From Candidatus Wallbacteria bacterium (lineage in GTDB: Bacteria; Muiribacteriota; JAQTZZ01), in assembly GCA_028687545.1 (NCBI GenBank), contig JAQTZZ010000062.1, positions 1 to 22,296 of the forward strand: 22,296 nucleotides of DNA. The letters run 5' to 3'. Below, one piece after another: positions 13,786 through 21,970 of this stretch (positions are counted from its first letter, which is position 1; each line of letters begins with the position of its first letter). Below the pieces are notes generated by a model. It ran no database searches, had not been told where the DNA came from, and worked only from the letters and a program-made list of their open reading frames with translations. A program made the translations under genes and the position numbers.

Positions 13786-14523
13786 TTACGCTGCATTTTC
13801 CAACAACTTCATTCTGTATGCCTGTTCGAATTCACAAGGCGTTTTGTAGCCAAGGCTTGAATGCAGTCTTTCCCTATTATAGAAGATTTCGATGTATTCG
13901 AACATCCTCAGCCTACATTCCTCTTTTGTCCGGTAACTTCTCCCGCTCACTTCCTCGGTTTTCAAGGTGTGGAAGAATGACTCTGCCGGTGCATTGTCTC
14001 AGCAGTCACCCTTTCGACTCATGCTCTGGACAAAGCCCAATTTTTTCAGAACTTCCCTGAATTCCTGACTGGCATACTGAATCCCTCGATCCGAATGGAA
14101 AATCACACCTGGAGCAAGATTGCGATTTCTGCAGGCCAAACGGAGCACTTTGACCGCGATGCTGGCGGTCATGCGCTCTTCCAGAGCCCATCCAATGATT
14201 CTCCTGTTGAACAGATCCAGAACAATGCAGAGATACATCCAGCCTTCTTCAGTTCTGAGGTAAGTGATGTCTGAAACAAGGACTTCTCCGGGTTTTTCAA
14301 CTGTGAAAGCGCGTTCCAGCAGGTTTGGAGAAATCGGATAATCGTGAGAGGAGTCTGTTGTAGCCTTGAATTTCTTCCTGGCTTTGGCTCGAAGTCCGTT
14401 TTCTCTCATTAGCCTAGCTACAAGGCCCTTACTGCATTCGACTCCTTTTTTCAGAAGCTCGATCAGAATCCTGGGACTTCCGTATCTGCGATGTTTTTTA
14501 CGAAGGTTGTCTTTACTTCCATC
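13786..14523 (-). pseudogene. IS3-family transposase orfB, broken
   Basis: The integrase-core half of an IS3-family transposase, which would catalyse strand transfer with a DDE triad. The frame opens after a TGA at 14526-14524 and reads DNLRKKHRRYGSPRILIELL, then VSDITYLRTEEGWMYLCIVL (first Asp), FHSDRGIQYAS (second Asp) and GDC[20 protein letters not shown] (catalytic Glu). The TGA at 14001-13999 replaces the nearly invariant Trp of GDCWDNAPAE, so translation stops before the catalytic Glu. After it the frame stays open to TAA at 13788-13786. The N-terminal helix-turn-helix part of a normal orfB is absent. An intact-looking start exists at ATG 14409. The product is inactive unless the stop is read through. 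Confidence 0.85.
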
Positions 14524-14723
14524 TCAGTCAGCCCTTCTTCGCCCATCAGGCCACGCTCTCCCTTTTTCCTGATCACTTCGCACCAGTTGGTCAATGTCCT
14601 AGGATTTACTCCAAGTTCTTCTGCAGCCTTCTTCACAGACTTACCGCAGCTTTTTAGATACTTGACCGCCTGGATTCTGAATTCTGGATCGTAGGATCGT
14701 TTCTCGCGTTTTTCTTTTTCCAT
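14463..14723 (-). CDS. IS3-family transposase orfA (truncated C-terminus)
   Basis: A DNA-binding transposase subunit of about 86 residues with the IS3/IS911 orfA helix-turn-helix (RSYDPEFRIQAVKYLKSCGK, then SVKKAAEELGVNPRTLTNWC). I prefer the ATG at 14723, which has GGAGG five bases upstream, over the in-frame ATG at 14735. After GLMGEEGLTE the frame loses the usual leucine-zipper tail and runs through 'MEVKTTFVKNIADTEVPGF' to a TGA. A run of six A near 14500 could allow a -1 shift into the orfB frame. It is likely a relic. Confidence 0.75.
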   Translation of the reverse strand: MEKEKREKRSYDPEFRIQAVKYLKSCGKSVKKAAEELGVNPRTLTNWCEVIRKKGERGLMGEEGLTEMEVKTTFVKNIADTEVPGF

Positions 14724-14846
14724 CTTGCCCTCCATTTTCTATTTAGCATTAACAGAGTGTCAATTTTTTGTGGGCAAGATCAGTAAAAATGTTGTTACAA
14801 ATGAAAGCATAGTTTTATCAGTTTGATATAAAATTTTTCAGTTCCT

Positions 14847-14875
14847 TTGACACTGCAGTTGAAAATCAGTAAAAT
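14847..14875 (+). promoter_or_regulatory. Promoter of the HEAT-proS-hydF operon
   Basis: TTGACA at 14847-14852, a 17-base spacer and TAAAAT at 14870-14875, about 30 bases before the GTG start at 14906. It is a near-consensus sigma-70-type promoter lying 65 bases outside the IS boundary. Confidence 0.75.
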
Positions 14876-14905
14876 TACCAGTAAAAAAAAACCAGGAGCT
14901 GCAAG

Positions 14906-15541
14906 GTGTTTTTTGAAATCGACCAACTGATCAATTCCTTTGACCTGGGCGACCCGGAGCGCAACAAGGGCATCGTCAAGAAGCTTCAGAAGCATGGCGA
15001 ATCGATCACCCCTTATCTTTACGAGAAGGCAATCAAGGCAGAAGACCGTTTTCTGACGATCCAGCTGCTGCAGGCGATCAATGTCTGCACTGACTACATT
15101 CTCAAGCTCAAGATGCTCAAGGCTGCCGAACGGGAAACCGACGATTTCATACTGGCTACTTACCTGAGTCTTTTCAGAAGACTGAAACTCGGCGACGCGC
15201 TGCCCCTGGTCCGCAAGTGCATGCAGACTTCCGACGACGCCCGCGTGAAGTCCAATGCTTTTGAATTCCTGGCTGAATTCGGCGAGGAAGAGGACCTGAA
15301 ATACCTGCGCAAGTTTCAGGATTACCCGCACAACCGGGTTGTTGTCAATGCTCTGCTGGCCATCGCCCTGATCGGGGAACGGATCCGCGACGGAGCGGTC
15401 CAAAAATTGAAATTCCTGCAAAACTGCGATGACAAGTCACTTTCTAATTCAGCCCAGTACGCAATGCAAAGGTTGAATGCCACTGCAGACATGAAATATT
15501 TCGGCCTTAATCTTTCGGAAATCCTCATCCACAATTATTAA
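14906..15541 (+). CDS. HEAT-repeat-like protein
   Basis: A 211-residue cytoplasmic all-helical protein. It starts at GTG with AGGAG seven bases upstream. The sequence is a series of paired helices with HEAT-like character (AIKAEDRFLTIQLLQAI near 43, 'DALPLVRKCMQTSDDARVKS' near 93, 'EEDLKYLRKFQDYPHNRVVV' near 131, 'GERIRDGAVQKLKFLQNC' near 156). No catalytic motif is visible. It is the first gene of an operon and ends 14 bases before proS. HEAT-like proteins act as scaffolds or interaction surfaces; the partner here is unknown. Confidence 0.78.
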   Translation: MFFEIDQLINSFDLGDPERNKGIVKKLQKHGESITPYLYEKAIKAEDRFLTIQLLQAINVCTDYILKLKMLKAAERETDDFILATYLSLFRRLKLGDALPLVRKCMQTSDDARVKSNAFEFLAEFGEEEDLKYLRKFQDYPHNRVVVNALLAIALIGERIRDGAVQKLKFLQNCDDKSLSNSAQYAMQRLNATADMKYFGLNLSEILIHNY

Positions 15542-15555
15542 TTCGGAGAACAAAC

Positions 15556-16992
15556 ATGAATCTGACTAAGGGAATCACCAAGCAATCCGAAGATTTTTCC
15601 CGCTGGTATACTGATGTGATTCAGAAAGCCGAGCTGGCTGACTATGCGCCTGTGAAAGGCTGCATGGTGATCAGACCAAACGGCTACGGAATCTGGGAGC
15701 GCATCCAGCAGATCCTGGACGGGCTGATCAAGGAGACAGGGTGCAGAAACGCCTATTTTCCGATCTTCATCCCGGAAAGCTTCATCAAAAAAGAAAAGGA
15801 TCATCTGGAAGGTTTTTCTCCTGAATGTGCGGTTGTCACTTACGCAGGGGGAGAGGAGCTGACCGAGAAACTGATCGTAAGACCCACTTCAGAGACAATC
15901 ATGTATTACATGTTTGCCAAATGGGTAAATTCTTACCGGGACCTGCCTCTGCTCATCAATCAGTGGGCAAATGTCGTACGCTGGGAGATGCGTACCAGAC
16001 TTTTCCTGCGCACCAGCGAATTTCTCTGGCAGGAAGGGCACACAGCGCACGCCACATATGAGGAAGCTGAGGCCCGTACATTGCAGATGATCAAGGTTTA
16101 TTCCGATTTCGCTGAAAAATATCTGGCGATCCCGGTGATCCCAGGCAGGAAGAGCGACAGAGAAAAGTTCGCAGGTGCGGATAAGACCTATACGATTGAA
16201 ATTCTTACCAAAGAAATGAAATGCCTTCAGGGCGGGACATCCCACAATCTGGGCCAGAATTTTTCCAAGGCTTTCGGCATCAATTTTCTGGATCAGGCCG
16301 GGAAAACCCAGCAGGCCTGGCAAACGAGCTGGGGCGTATCCACCAGACTGATCGGTGCAGTAATCATGACACACGGCGACGACAAAGGTCTGATTCTGCC
16401 GCCTGAAATCGCCCCGATCCAGGTGATCATAGTTCCGATCTGGAAAAGTGATGAACAGAAAGCTTTAGTCAGCTCCAGAGTTTCCGAACTCTGCCGGCTC
16501 CTGAATTCTCATGGCATCAGAACAGAAGCTGATCTTCGCGACAATGTCACTCCAGGATACAAATTCAACGACTGGGAAATGAAAGGTGTACCTATCCGCC
16601 TGGAACTGGGTCCAAGAGATCTGGAATCAGGCTCGGCTATGCTCTGCCGGAGGGATGAAGGAAAAAAAGAGGCAGTCAAACTGGAAGGAATTCAGGTGGT
16701 CCTGAAGGAATTACTCGGCAGGATTCAGAAAGAACTGCTCGAAAAAGCCAGGAAATTCGTTTCGGAAAACATCCACGAAGTGGACGGATGGGACCGCACT
16801 GTCGAGGTGCTGGAACGGGGAGGCATTGCATCTGCTCACTGGTGCCAGTCTGCGGAGTGCGAAGAGAAGATCAAGGAAACGACAAAGGCCACACTTCGCT
16901 GCATCCCGCTTTCCGCAGTTGAAGAAACCGGAAAATGCGCCGTGTGCGGGGCTGAAAGCCGTAGACGGGTCTACTTTTCCAAAGCATATTGA
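15556..16992 (+). CDS. proS: Prolyl-tRNA synthetase, archaeal/eukaryotic-type short form
   Basis: A 478-residue class II prolyl-tRNA synthetase, which charges tRNA-Pro. It is the archaeal/eukaryotic-like type found in Thermus and some other bacteria: no insertion (editing) domain lies between motifs 2 and 3, and a C-terminal zinc domain is present. RPTSE is at 109-113, motif 2 runs around WANVVRWEMRTR to FLWQEGHTAH (138-165), and motif 3 is near TSWGVSTRLIGAVIMTHGDD. The zinc ligands show as C-x4-C (CQSAEC) and C-x2-C (CAVC), and the chain ends in Tyr (FSKAY), as in Thermus where the terminal Tyr reaches the active site. GGAG precedes the ATG. It is followed 9 bases later by the metallophosphoesterase gene. 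Confidence 0.97.
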   Translation: MNLTKGITKQSEDFSRWYTDVIQKAELADYAPVKGCMVIRPNGYGIWERIQQILDGLIKETGCRNAYFPIFIPESFIKKEKDHLEGFSPECAVVTYAGGEELTEKLIVRPTSETIMYYMFAKWVNSYRDLPLLINQWANVVRWEMRTRLFLRTSEFLWQEGHTAHATYEEAEARTLQMIKVYSDFAEKYLAIPVIPGRKSDREKFAGADKTYTIEILTKEMKCLQGGTSHNLGQNFSKAFGINFLDQAGKTQQAWQTSWGVSTRLIGAVIMTHGDDKGLILPPEIAPIQVIIVPIWKSDEQKALVSSRVSELCRLLNSHGIRTEADLRDNVTPGYKFNDWEMKGVPIRLELGPRDLESGSAMLCRRDEGKKEAVKLEGIQVVLKELLGRIQKELLEKARKFVSENIHEVDGWDRTVEVLERGGIASAHWCQSAECEEKIKETTKATLRCIPLSAVEETGKCAVCGAESRRRVYFSKAY

Positions 16993-17001
16993 TATTTTAG
17001 G

Positions 17002-17757
17002 ATGAAATACCTGGTTTGTTCCGATTTGCACGCCAATCTGGAAGCCCTGCAGAGCTTTGAGCTTTATATGGGCAGCCTTAAAATTCCGAGAGTCCTGATC
17101 CTTGGTGATTTCATTGGTTACAACGCCAATCCTGAGGAAGTGATCGGGATCGTCAGAACCTGGGAATTTGAAGGCCGTCTGCTGGGGAAAATCAGCGGCA
17201 ACCATGACCTGGCCCTGACCGATGAATCGCTGCTTGCTCGCTTCAACAGCAATGCCAAGGCTGCAGTGCTCTGGTCCAATCAGAAACTGGGAGAGAATTC
17301 CAAGAAGTGGCTTTCTGAGCTTCCAGTCAACGGAACCTTGAATCAGAAAGTCGCTTTCTGCCATGGCAGTTTCCGGGATCCCAACGAATACATATTCAAC
17401 GAGGAAGTGGCAATTTCAAACTACTGGTCCATGCCTGCGGAAGTGGACATCCTGTTTTTCGGGCACACACATATCCCGGTGATCTATGAATTCGACCAGG
17501 AAAACGTACTTTATACTTATTACATGAACGAAGAAGAACGTTTCTTTTTAAAGCCTGGCCGAAAGTACATGATCAATCCCGGCAGCATCGGCCAGCCCCG
17601 TAACGGCGATAACCGCCTCTCCTTCATCTCATTTGACGAGGATGAAAAACTGGTGACTTTCCACAAGCAGGAATATTGCATCTGGGTAACTCAGCAGAAG
17701 ATCATCGCAGCCGGCCTGCCTAACTTGCTGGCCAGGAGACTGGAAGAGGGTTTCTGA
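17002..17757 (+). CDS. Calcineurin-like metallophosphoesterase (YfcE/MJ0936-like)
   Basis: A 251-residue metallophosphoesterase with a complete two-metal site: Asp8 and His10 (CSDLHAN), Asp36 (LGDFIGYN), Asn67-His68-Asp69 (SGNHD), His121 (FCHGSF), and His155 and His157 (FFGHTHIP), followed by the NPGSIGQPRNGD block near 192. These enzymes hydrolyse phosphomonoesters or phosphodiesters; the physiological substrate is unknown. Its TGA overlaps the hydF start (TGATG), so the two are translationally coupled. The GG directly before the ATG is a poor ribosome site, so expression may depend on translation from proS. Confidence 0.92.
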   Translation: MKYLVCSDLHANLEALQSFELYMGSLKIPRVLILGDFIGYNANPEEVIGIVRTWEFEGRLLGKISGNHDLALTDESLLARFNSNAKAAVLWSNQKLGENSKKWLSELPVNGTLNQKVAFCHGSFRDPNEYIFNEEVAISNYWSMPAEVDILFFGHTHIPVIYEFDQENVLYTYYMNEEERFFLKPGRKYMINPGSIGQPRNGDNRLSFISFDEDEKLVTFHKQEYCIWVTQQKIIAAGLPNLLARRLEEGF

Positions 17758-18947
17758 TGGCTTCTCCTAGAGGAGAAAGGCTTTCCATAGTTCTCGCCGG
17801 CAGGCGTAATGTCGGGAAATCGTCTCTGATCAATGCTTTGGCAGGGCAGAGCGTTGCCATAGTGTCGGAAATTCCAGGCACCACCACGGATCCTGTGCGA
17901 AAATCCTACGAACTTCTGCCTTTAGGTCCGGTAACTTTCATCGATACTGCTGGAATCGACGATCAGGGAGAGATCGGCAGTTTGAGAGTTGCGAGGACGG
18001 AAAAAACATTGAAAAACGCGGACCTGGTGCTGATCGTAGCTGAGGCTGACCGCTGGGAGGAAGAAGAAGAACTCCGCCGGAAGTTGAAGCAGGAAGGCAT
18101 TTCCTACCTGATCGTGATGAATAAAAGCGATCTGGGTGTTCCGAGCATGGAGACAGCGGAAAAAATCGGGGAGAAATTCGTATCAGTATCATCAGTATCC
18201 GACACCGGCATTGATGAATTGAAGCTGAAAATCATAGAAACTGCAGGCAGGGTCAGAGAAAAAAGCATACTCAGAGACCTGGTCGAGGCAGGTGAGACTG
18301 TCGTACTGGTGGTTCCCATCGATCTTTCTGCACCGCGTGGCAGGTTGATTCTGCCTCAGGTTCAGGTAATCCGCGATATTCTTGATAATGATGCCATAGT
18401 TATCGTAACCAAGGAACGCGATCTGCATAAATGTTTGTCCGGTCTCAACAGTAAACCTTCACTTGTGGTGACCGATTCTCAGGCTGTGCTGAAAGTTGTA
18501 AAAGAACTGCCTGCGGATGTCAGACTGACGACTTTTTCGATCCTTTTTGCACGTTACAAGGGCGAATTGGGACCCCTGATCAGAGGAGCGCGGATAATTG
18601 ACGAACTGAAGGACGGTGACAGGGTGATGATTGCTGAAGCATGCAGCCATCATGTGCAGGAGGATGACATAGGACGTGTGAAAATACCACGCTGGCTCAC
18701 TGAGTATTCCGGTGTCAGTCTTAAGTTCGAAACAGTTTCAGGATTGGAATTCCCTCCCGACATCTCGGGATTCAAACTGATCATTCACTGCGGAGGCTGC
18801 ATGATCACGGAACATGAAATGAAGAACAGAATCAAGACAGCACAGGAAGCTCATGTAGCCATCACGAATTACGGCATCTGCATCAGCAAAGTACAGGGGG
18901 TTCTGGAGAGAACGGCAGGGATTTTTAGTGAATTTCAGCTCTCTTGA
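17757..18947 (+). CDS. hydF: [FeFe]-hydrogenase H-cluster maturation GTPase HydF
   Basis: A 396-residue HydF, the scaffold GTPase on which the two-iron subcluster of [FeFe]-hydrogenase is assembled before transfer to HydA. The N-terminal GTPase has the P-loop GRRNVGKS (15-22), GTTTDP (41-46), DTAG (63-66) and NKSD. The C-terminal cluster-binding motif is intact: Cys296-x-His298 in EACSHH, then, about 45 residues on, His344-Cys345-x2-Cys348 in HCGGCM. It overlaps the metallophosphoesterase stop by TGATG and is the last gene of the operon; the promoter of the next gene overlaps its stop codon. HydE, HydG and hydrogenase genes are not in the window. Its presence implies H2 metabolism in an anaerobe. 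Confidence 0.96.
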   Translation: MASPRGERLSIVLAGRRNVGKSSLINALAGQSVAIVSEIPGTTTDPVRKSYELLPLGPVTFIDTAGIDDQGEIGSLRVARTEKTLKNADLVLIVAEADRWEEEEELRRKLKQEGISYLIVMNKSDLGVPSMETAEKIGEKFVSVSSVSDTGIDELKLKIIETAGRVREKSILRDLVEAGETVVLVVPIDLSAPRGRLILPQVQVIRDILDNDAIVIVTKERDLHKCLSGLNSKPSLVVTDSQAVLKVVKELPADVRLTTFSILFARYKGELGPLIRGARIIDELKDGDRVMIAEACSHHVQEDDIGRVKIPRWLTEYSGVSLKFETVSGLEFPPDISGFKLIIHCGGCMITEHEMKNRIKTAQEAHVAITNYGICISKVQGVLERTAGIFSEFQLS

Positions 18948-18972
18948 CCTCTTAATGTATATAGTTCATAAT
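18944..18972 (+). promoter_or_regulatory. Promoter of the hybrid histidine kinase, overlapping the hydF stop
   Basis: TTGACC at 18944-18949 (its TGA is the hydF stop codon), a 17-base spacer and CATAAT at 18967-18972, 28 bases before the kinase ATG at 19000. Confidence 0.6.
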
Positions 18973-18999
18973 ATGTAAAAAATGTAAATCTGAAAAATT

Positions 19000-21345
19000 A
19001 TGTCCGACCAACTCAATACTCTGATCTCTGAAAACCGCAACCTTTTAAACAGGGTTCGTGAGCTGGAGCTCATGCTCGCCAAGCAGGAACCGGAAGCTCC
19101 CACTTTGCTGGTACCGGAGCAGTTCAAGGGAGTGTTTGATCATGCCCAAAAGATCGTGGCTGAATATTTCCAGCAGCTCCACCTGAGTCCTACCAAGGGC
19201 ACGATCAGGATCGCGGACGAGCGGTATGTGCTGATCCGCGCTTCCGCATTATCCATCAATTTTTTAAACATTATCCGGCTGTTATATTCAGACAAAGGTG
19301 AAGAGGAAGCCCTTGCCATCGGCAATAATCTGCTCTTTGATTTCTCGCACATGATCGGCATGGCGGATGCGAGGGATTTCCATGCAAAAATGCATCTGAC
19401 TGATCCGATCAGCAAGCTGTCAGTAGGTCCATTCCATTTTGCACACACCGGTTGGGCTCTGGTGAACATTCTGCCTGAGAGCAGGCCGAGCCCTGATAAG
19501 GAATATTTTCTTATCTACGAACATCCTTATTCATTCGAAGCTGAATCATGGCTGGAAAGCGGTGTGAAATCGGATCACCCTGTCTGCATCATGAACTGCG
19601 GCTATTCTTCCGGCTGGTGTGAAGAAAGTTTCGGAATTCCTCTGACTGCAGTGGAGATTTCCTGCCGTGCCACAGGCAGCTCTGCCTGCCGGTTTGTGAT
19701 GGCGCATCCTGAAAAAATCAAAGAACATCTTCAGAAATATCTGGCCAATGCCCCGGAATACCTTGAGAAAACGGGGAAATACAGCATCCCGACTTTTTTT
19801 GAACGCAAACTGATTGAGGAACGTCTCTCTGACAGTGAAAAAAAATTCAGGGATATCGCCCACAGTTCCGCGGAATTGATCTGGGAAATTGACGATAAGC
19901 TGAGGATCTGTTTTGCAGCCGGTAAGTTCAGAGAAATTCTAGGATACGAACCTGCAGAAATGTACGGAAGATTTCCTTCAGACTTCATGTCTGAACATGA
20001 AAGCCAAAAAATGTCAAAGGAATACGCAAGGTTGTCCCGAAAAATGGATGCGATAGTCAACCTGGAATTCAATGCCACCGCCCGGAACGGGAAAACACTC
20101 AACCTGGTTGTCAACGGAATTCCGATAATTGACAGGCTCGGCCGTCTGACCGGATACAGGGGTGTATGCCGCGATCTCACTGCACAGAGAAAGCTTGAGG
20201 AACAGTTCCAGCAGGCTCAGAAAATGGAGATTGTTGGTCAGCTGGCAGGTGGTATCGCTCATGATTTCAACAACCTGCTCACACCTGTTCTCGGATATGC
20301 CCAGTTAATTCGCAAGTCAATTCTTCCCACCCATCCATTTCATGAGAAGATTGAAGGAATCATCAATTCAACCCAGAAAGCGAGGGATTTGACAAGGCAG
20401 CTCCTTACTTTCAGCCATAAAGGGATCGCAAATCTGAAAGCCATGAATCTGAACGGGATTATTTTGAATTTCAAGGAAATCCTCACGCGCTCACTGACTG
20501 AAAAAATCGTACTGGAATTTGAACTCTGCGAAAATCTTTCCAGCGCAAGAATCGACCAGGGTCAAATGGAACAGGTGCTCCTGAACCTGGTGATCAACGG
20601 CAGAGACGCCATGAATGAAGGCGGGAAACTCGTCATCTCTACTGCCAACGTACGAATCCGCGCTACTGATCCGGAGTCACAATCAGGTCTGCCTGAAGGC
20701 GATTACGTCAAACTGTCTGTGTCTGACACAGGGTGTGGAATGGACAGTTCGATCCGCCAGCATATTTTCGAACCTTTCTTCACTACCAAAGACATTGGTA
20801 AAGGGACAGGCCTGGGGCTGGCAATTGTTTACGGTATAATCAGACTGCATGGCGGTGATATTTACGTGGACAGTGTGCCTGACTCAGGCACAACATTCAG
20901 ACTTTATCTGCCGGCATCAGGAGAAAAGGAGCCGCTTCCCTCAACTGATGTCAAAACTGAAACCCCTTCACGCGGTAATGAGAACATTCTGCTGGTGGAT
21001 GACGACGAAAATGTGCTCAAGTTCACTAAAAGCCTGCTGGAAGAGTCTGGATATAGAGTTTTCGCAGCAGTAAATCCTTCTGAAGCCATGCGGATCTTTA
21101 CTGAAAACCAGGGAATAGAACTTCTGGTCACAGACATGATCATGCCACAGATGAACGGTTCGGAATTATTCCGGAAATTTTCTGCCAGGTGCCCTGATCT
21201 GAAAGTTCTGTACATGTCTGGATTTCTCAGCAATTCGATCATCGGGAACGACGACCTGATCCCTGAAGTCAATTTCATCCTGAAACCGTTCCAGAACGAT
21301 CAGATCATGACGATGGTGAGACAGATACTGGATCAAAGAAGCTGA
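19000..21345 (+). CDS. V4R-PAS hybrid histidine kinase with receiver domain
   Basis: A 781-residue sensor kinase with no membrane segment, so cytoplasmic. Order: short coiled coil (5-30); a sensor region like the XylR N-terminal/V4R domains (about 35-245); PAS (about 276-395); HisKA with His421 in [11 protein letters not shown]; HATPase with the N-box [19 protein letters not shown] and [11 protein letters not shown]; receiver domain from about 660 with DDDE and phosphoacceptor Asp712 (VTDMIMP). In the V4R part, Cys196, Glu219, Cys222 and Cys230 have the same spacing as the four zinc ligands I recall for the phenol sensor MopR (C155, E178, C181, C189). V4R domains usually bind small hydrophobic or aromatic ligands. 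It is a single gene with its own promoter; no output partner is adjacent. The ribosome site is weak. Confidence 0.93.
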   Translation: MSDQLNTLISENRNLLNRVRELELMLAKQEPEAPTLLVPEQFKGVFDHAQKIVAEYFQQLHLSPTKGTIRIADERYVLIRASALSINFLNIIRLLYSDKGEEEALAIGNNLLFDFSHMIGMADARDFHAKMHLTDPISKLSVGPFHFAHTGWALVNILPESRPSPDKEYFLIYEHPYSFEAESWLESGVKSDHPVCIMNCGYSSGWCEESFGIPLTAVEISCRATGSSACRFVMAHPEKIKEHLQKYLANAPEYLEKTGKYSIPTFFERKLIEERLSDSEKKFRDIAHSSAELIWEIDDKLRICFAAGKFREILGYEPAEMYGRFPSDFMSEHESQKMSKEYARLSRKMDAIVNLEFNATARNGKTLNLVVNGIPIIDRLGRLTGYRGVCRDLTAQRKLEEQFQQAQKMEIVGQLAGGIAHDFNNLLTPVLGYAQLIRKSILPTHPFHEKIEGIINSTQKARDLTRQLLTFSHKGIANLKAMNLNGIILNFKEILTRSLTEKIVLEFELCENLSSARIDQGQMEQVLLNLVINGRDAMNEGGKLVISTANVRIRATDPESQSGLPEGDYVKLSVSDTGCGMDSSIRQHIFEPFFTTKDIGKGTGLGLAIVYGIIRLHGGDIYVDSVPDSGTTFRLYLPASGEKEPLPSTDVKTETPSRGNENILLVDDDENVLKFTKSLLEESGYRVFAAVNPSEAMRIFTENQGIELLVTDMIMPQMNGSELFRKFSARCPDLKVLYMSGFLSNSIIGNDDLIPEVNFILKPFQNDQIMTMVRQILDQRS

Positions 21346-21346
21346 T

Positions 21347-21378
21347 AAGTTTGTATGTTTGTAAGTTTGTAAGTTAAG
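21347..21378 (+). repeat. Short 8-bp tandem repeat
   Basis: Three 8-base units (AAGTTTGT, ATGTTTGT, AAGTTTGT) followed by a partial unit (AAGTTAAG), starting two bases after the kinase stop codon and about 60 bases before the acetyltransferase start. Possible slippage-prone leader; function unknown. Confidence 0.6.
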
Positions 21379-21436
21379 ATAGAAACCGTTGAATTTGAAC
21401 CCTGATAAATCAGACATTGATTATTTGAGGTGTGGC

Positions 21437-21970
21437 ATGCTGCAAGGAAAAGAAGTTTATCTCAGGCCACTTGAACCGGACAGGGATCTGGAAAAATGTT
21501 TTTACTGGATCTATGACCCTGAAGTTGCCCAGTTTGTGCTCTTCCACCCACCATACTCCAGACTTTATGAAAAAGAGTGGCTGGAAAAAGCTTCCAGACA
21601 TGGTGAAAAAGGTACCTACACATTCGCGATCGTGATCAAGTCCAATGACGTGCACATCGGCAACTGCGGTTTACATGGCGTCAACCCGATCAGCCGCAAC
21701 GCCGAACTCGGGATCATGATCGGGGACAGACATTACTGGGGAAAAGGTTTCGGCACTGATGCGATGAAAATCCTCTGTCAGTGGGGATTTGAAGGACTCA
21801 ATCTTCATAAAATATTCCTGAAGGTCTACGATTTCAACAAACGCGGTATCCGCTGCTATGAAAAAACCGGCTTTAAACAGGAAGGGGTTCTGCGGCAGCA
21901 GTGCTTCCTGAGGGGAGCTTACCATGATGAGGTAGTCATGGGATTGATCCGGGACGAATTCCAGCTTTGA
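21437..21970 (+). CDS. GNAT-family N-acetyltransferase (RimJ/RimL-like)
   Basis: A 177-residue GNAT acetyltransferase using acetyl-CoA to acetylate an amine, in the RimJ/RimL/SpeG-like branch. It opens with the typical VYLRPLEPDRDLEKCFYWI, contains the central strand block HIGNCGLHGVNPISRNAELGIMIGDRHYWGKGFGTDAM (split here as the I-G-x-x-G strand and the acetyl-CoA loop YWGKGFGTDAMK) and ends with KVYDFNKRGIRCYEKTGFKQ. I use the ATG at 21437, which has GAGGTG five bases upstream; the longer frame from TTG 21389 adds 16 unconserved residues. The target amine is unknown. Its stop overlaps the TTG start of the next gene. Confidence 0.9.
   Translation: MLQGKEVYLRPLEPDRDLEKCFYWIYDPEVAQFVLFHPPYSRLYEKEWLEKASRHGEKGTYTFAIVIKSNDVHIGNCGLHGVNPISRNAELGIMIGDRHYWGKGFGTDAMKILCQWGFEGLNLHKIFLKVYDFNKRGIRCYEKTGFKQEGVLRQQCFLRGAYHDEVVMGLIRDEFQL

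Larger units (their letters stand above)
13753..14782 (-). mobile_element. Decayed IS3-family insertion sequence (about 1.03 kb)
   Basis: Terminal inverted repeats are TGATCTTCCCCACAAAA... from 13753 on the plus strand and TGATCTTGCCCACAAAA... from 14782 on the minus strand, matching at 22 of the first 25 positions. Inside are an IS3-type orfA and a broken orfB. At about 1030 bp it is shorter than the usual 1.2-1.5 kb because the region between the orfA helix-turn-helix and the orfB YGSPRI segment is missing. Flanks (GAT on the left, GTA on the right) show no target duplication, suggesting later rearrangement. Confidence 0.85.

Noticed and set aside
13999-14409. A genetic code in which TGA means Trp
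   Set aside because: The transposase TGA is better explained as decay, since fdrA, allG, hydF and other intact genes end with TGA at the expected positions.
14783-14905. Upstream half of the gene broken by the IS
   Set aside because: The minus strand right of the IS has no open frame continuing the truncated membrane protein, so the missing 5' part is not next to the element.
14795-15421. 208-codon minus-strand open frame
   Set aside because: Antisense to the HEAT-like gene and its strong promoter. The plus-strand frame has a ribosome site and operon context.
16711-17364. 217-codon minus-strand open frame
   Set aside because: Antisense to proS and the metallophosphoesterase, whose catalytic motifs are complete; no plausible fold or start signal.
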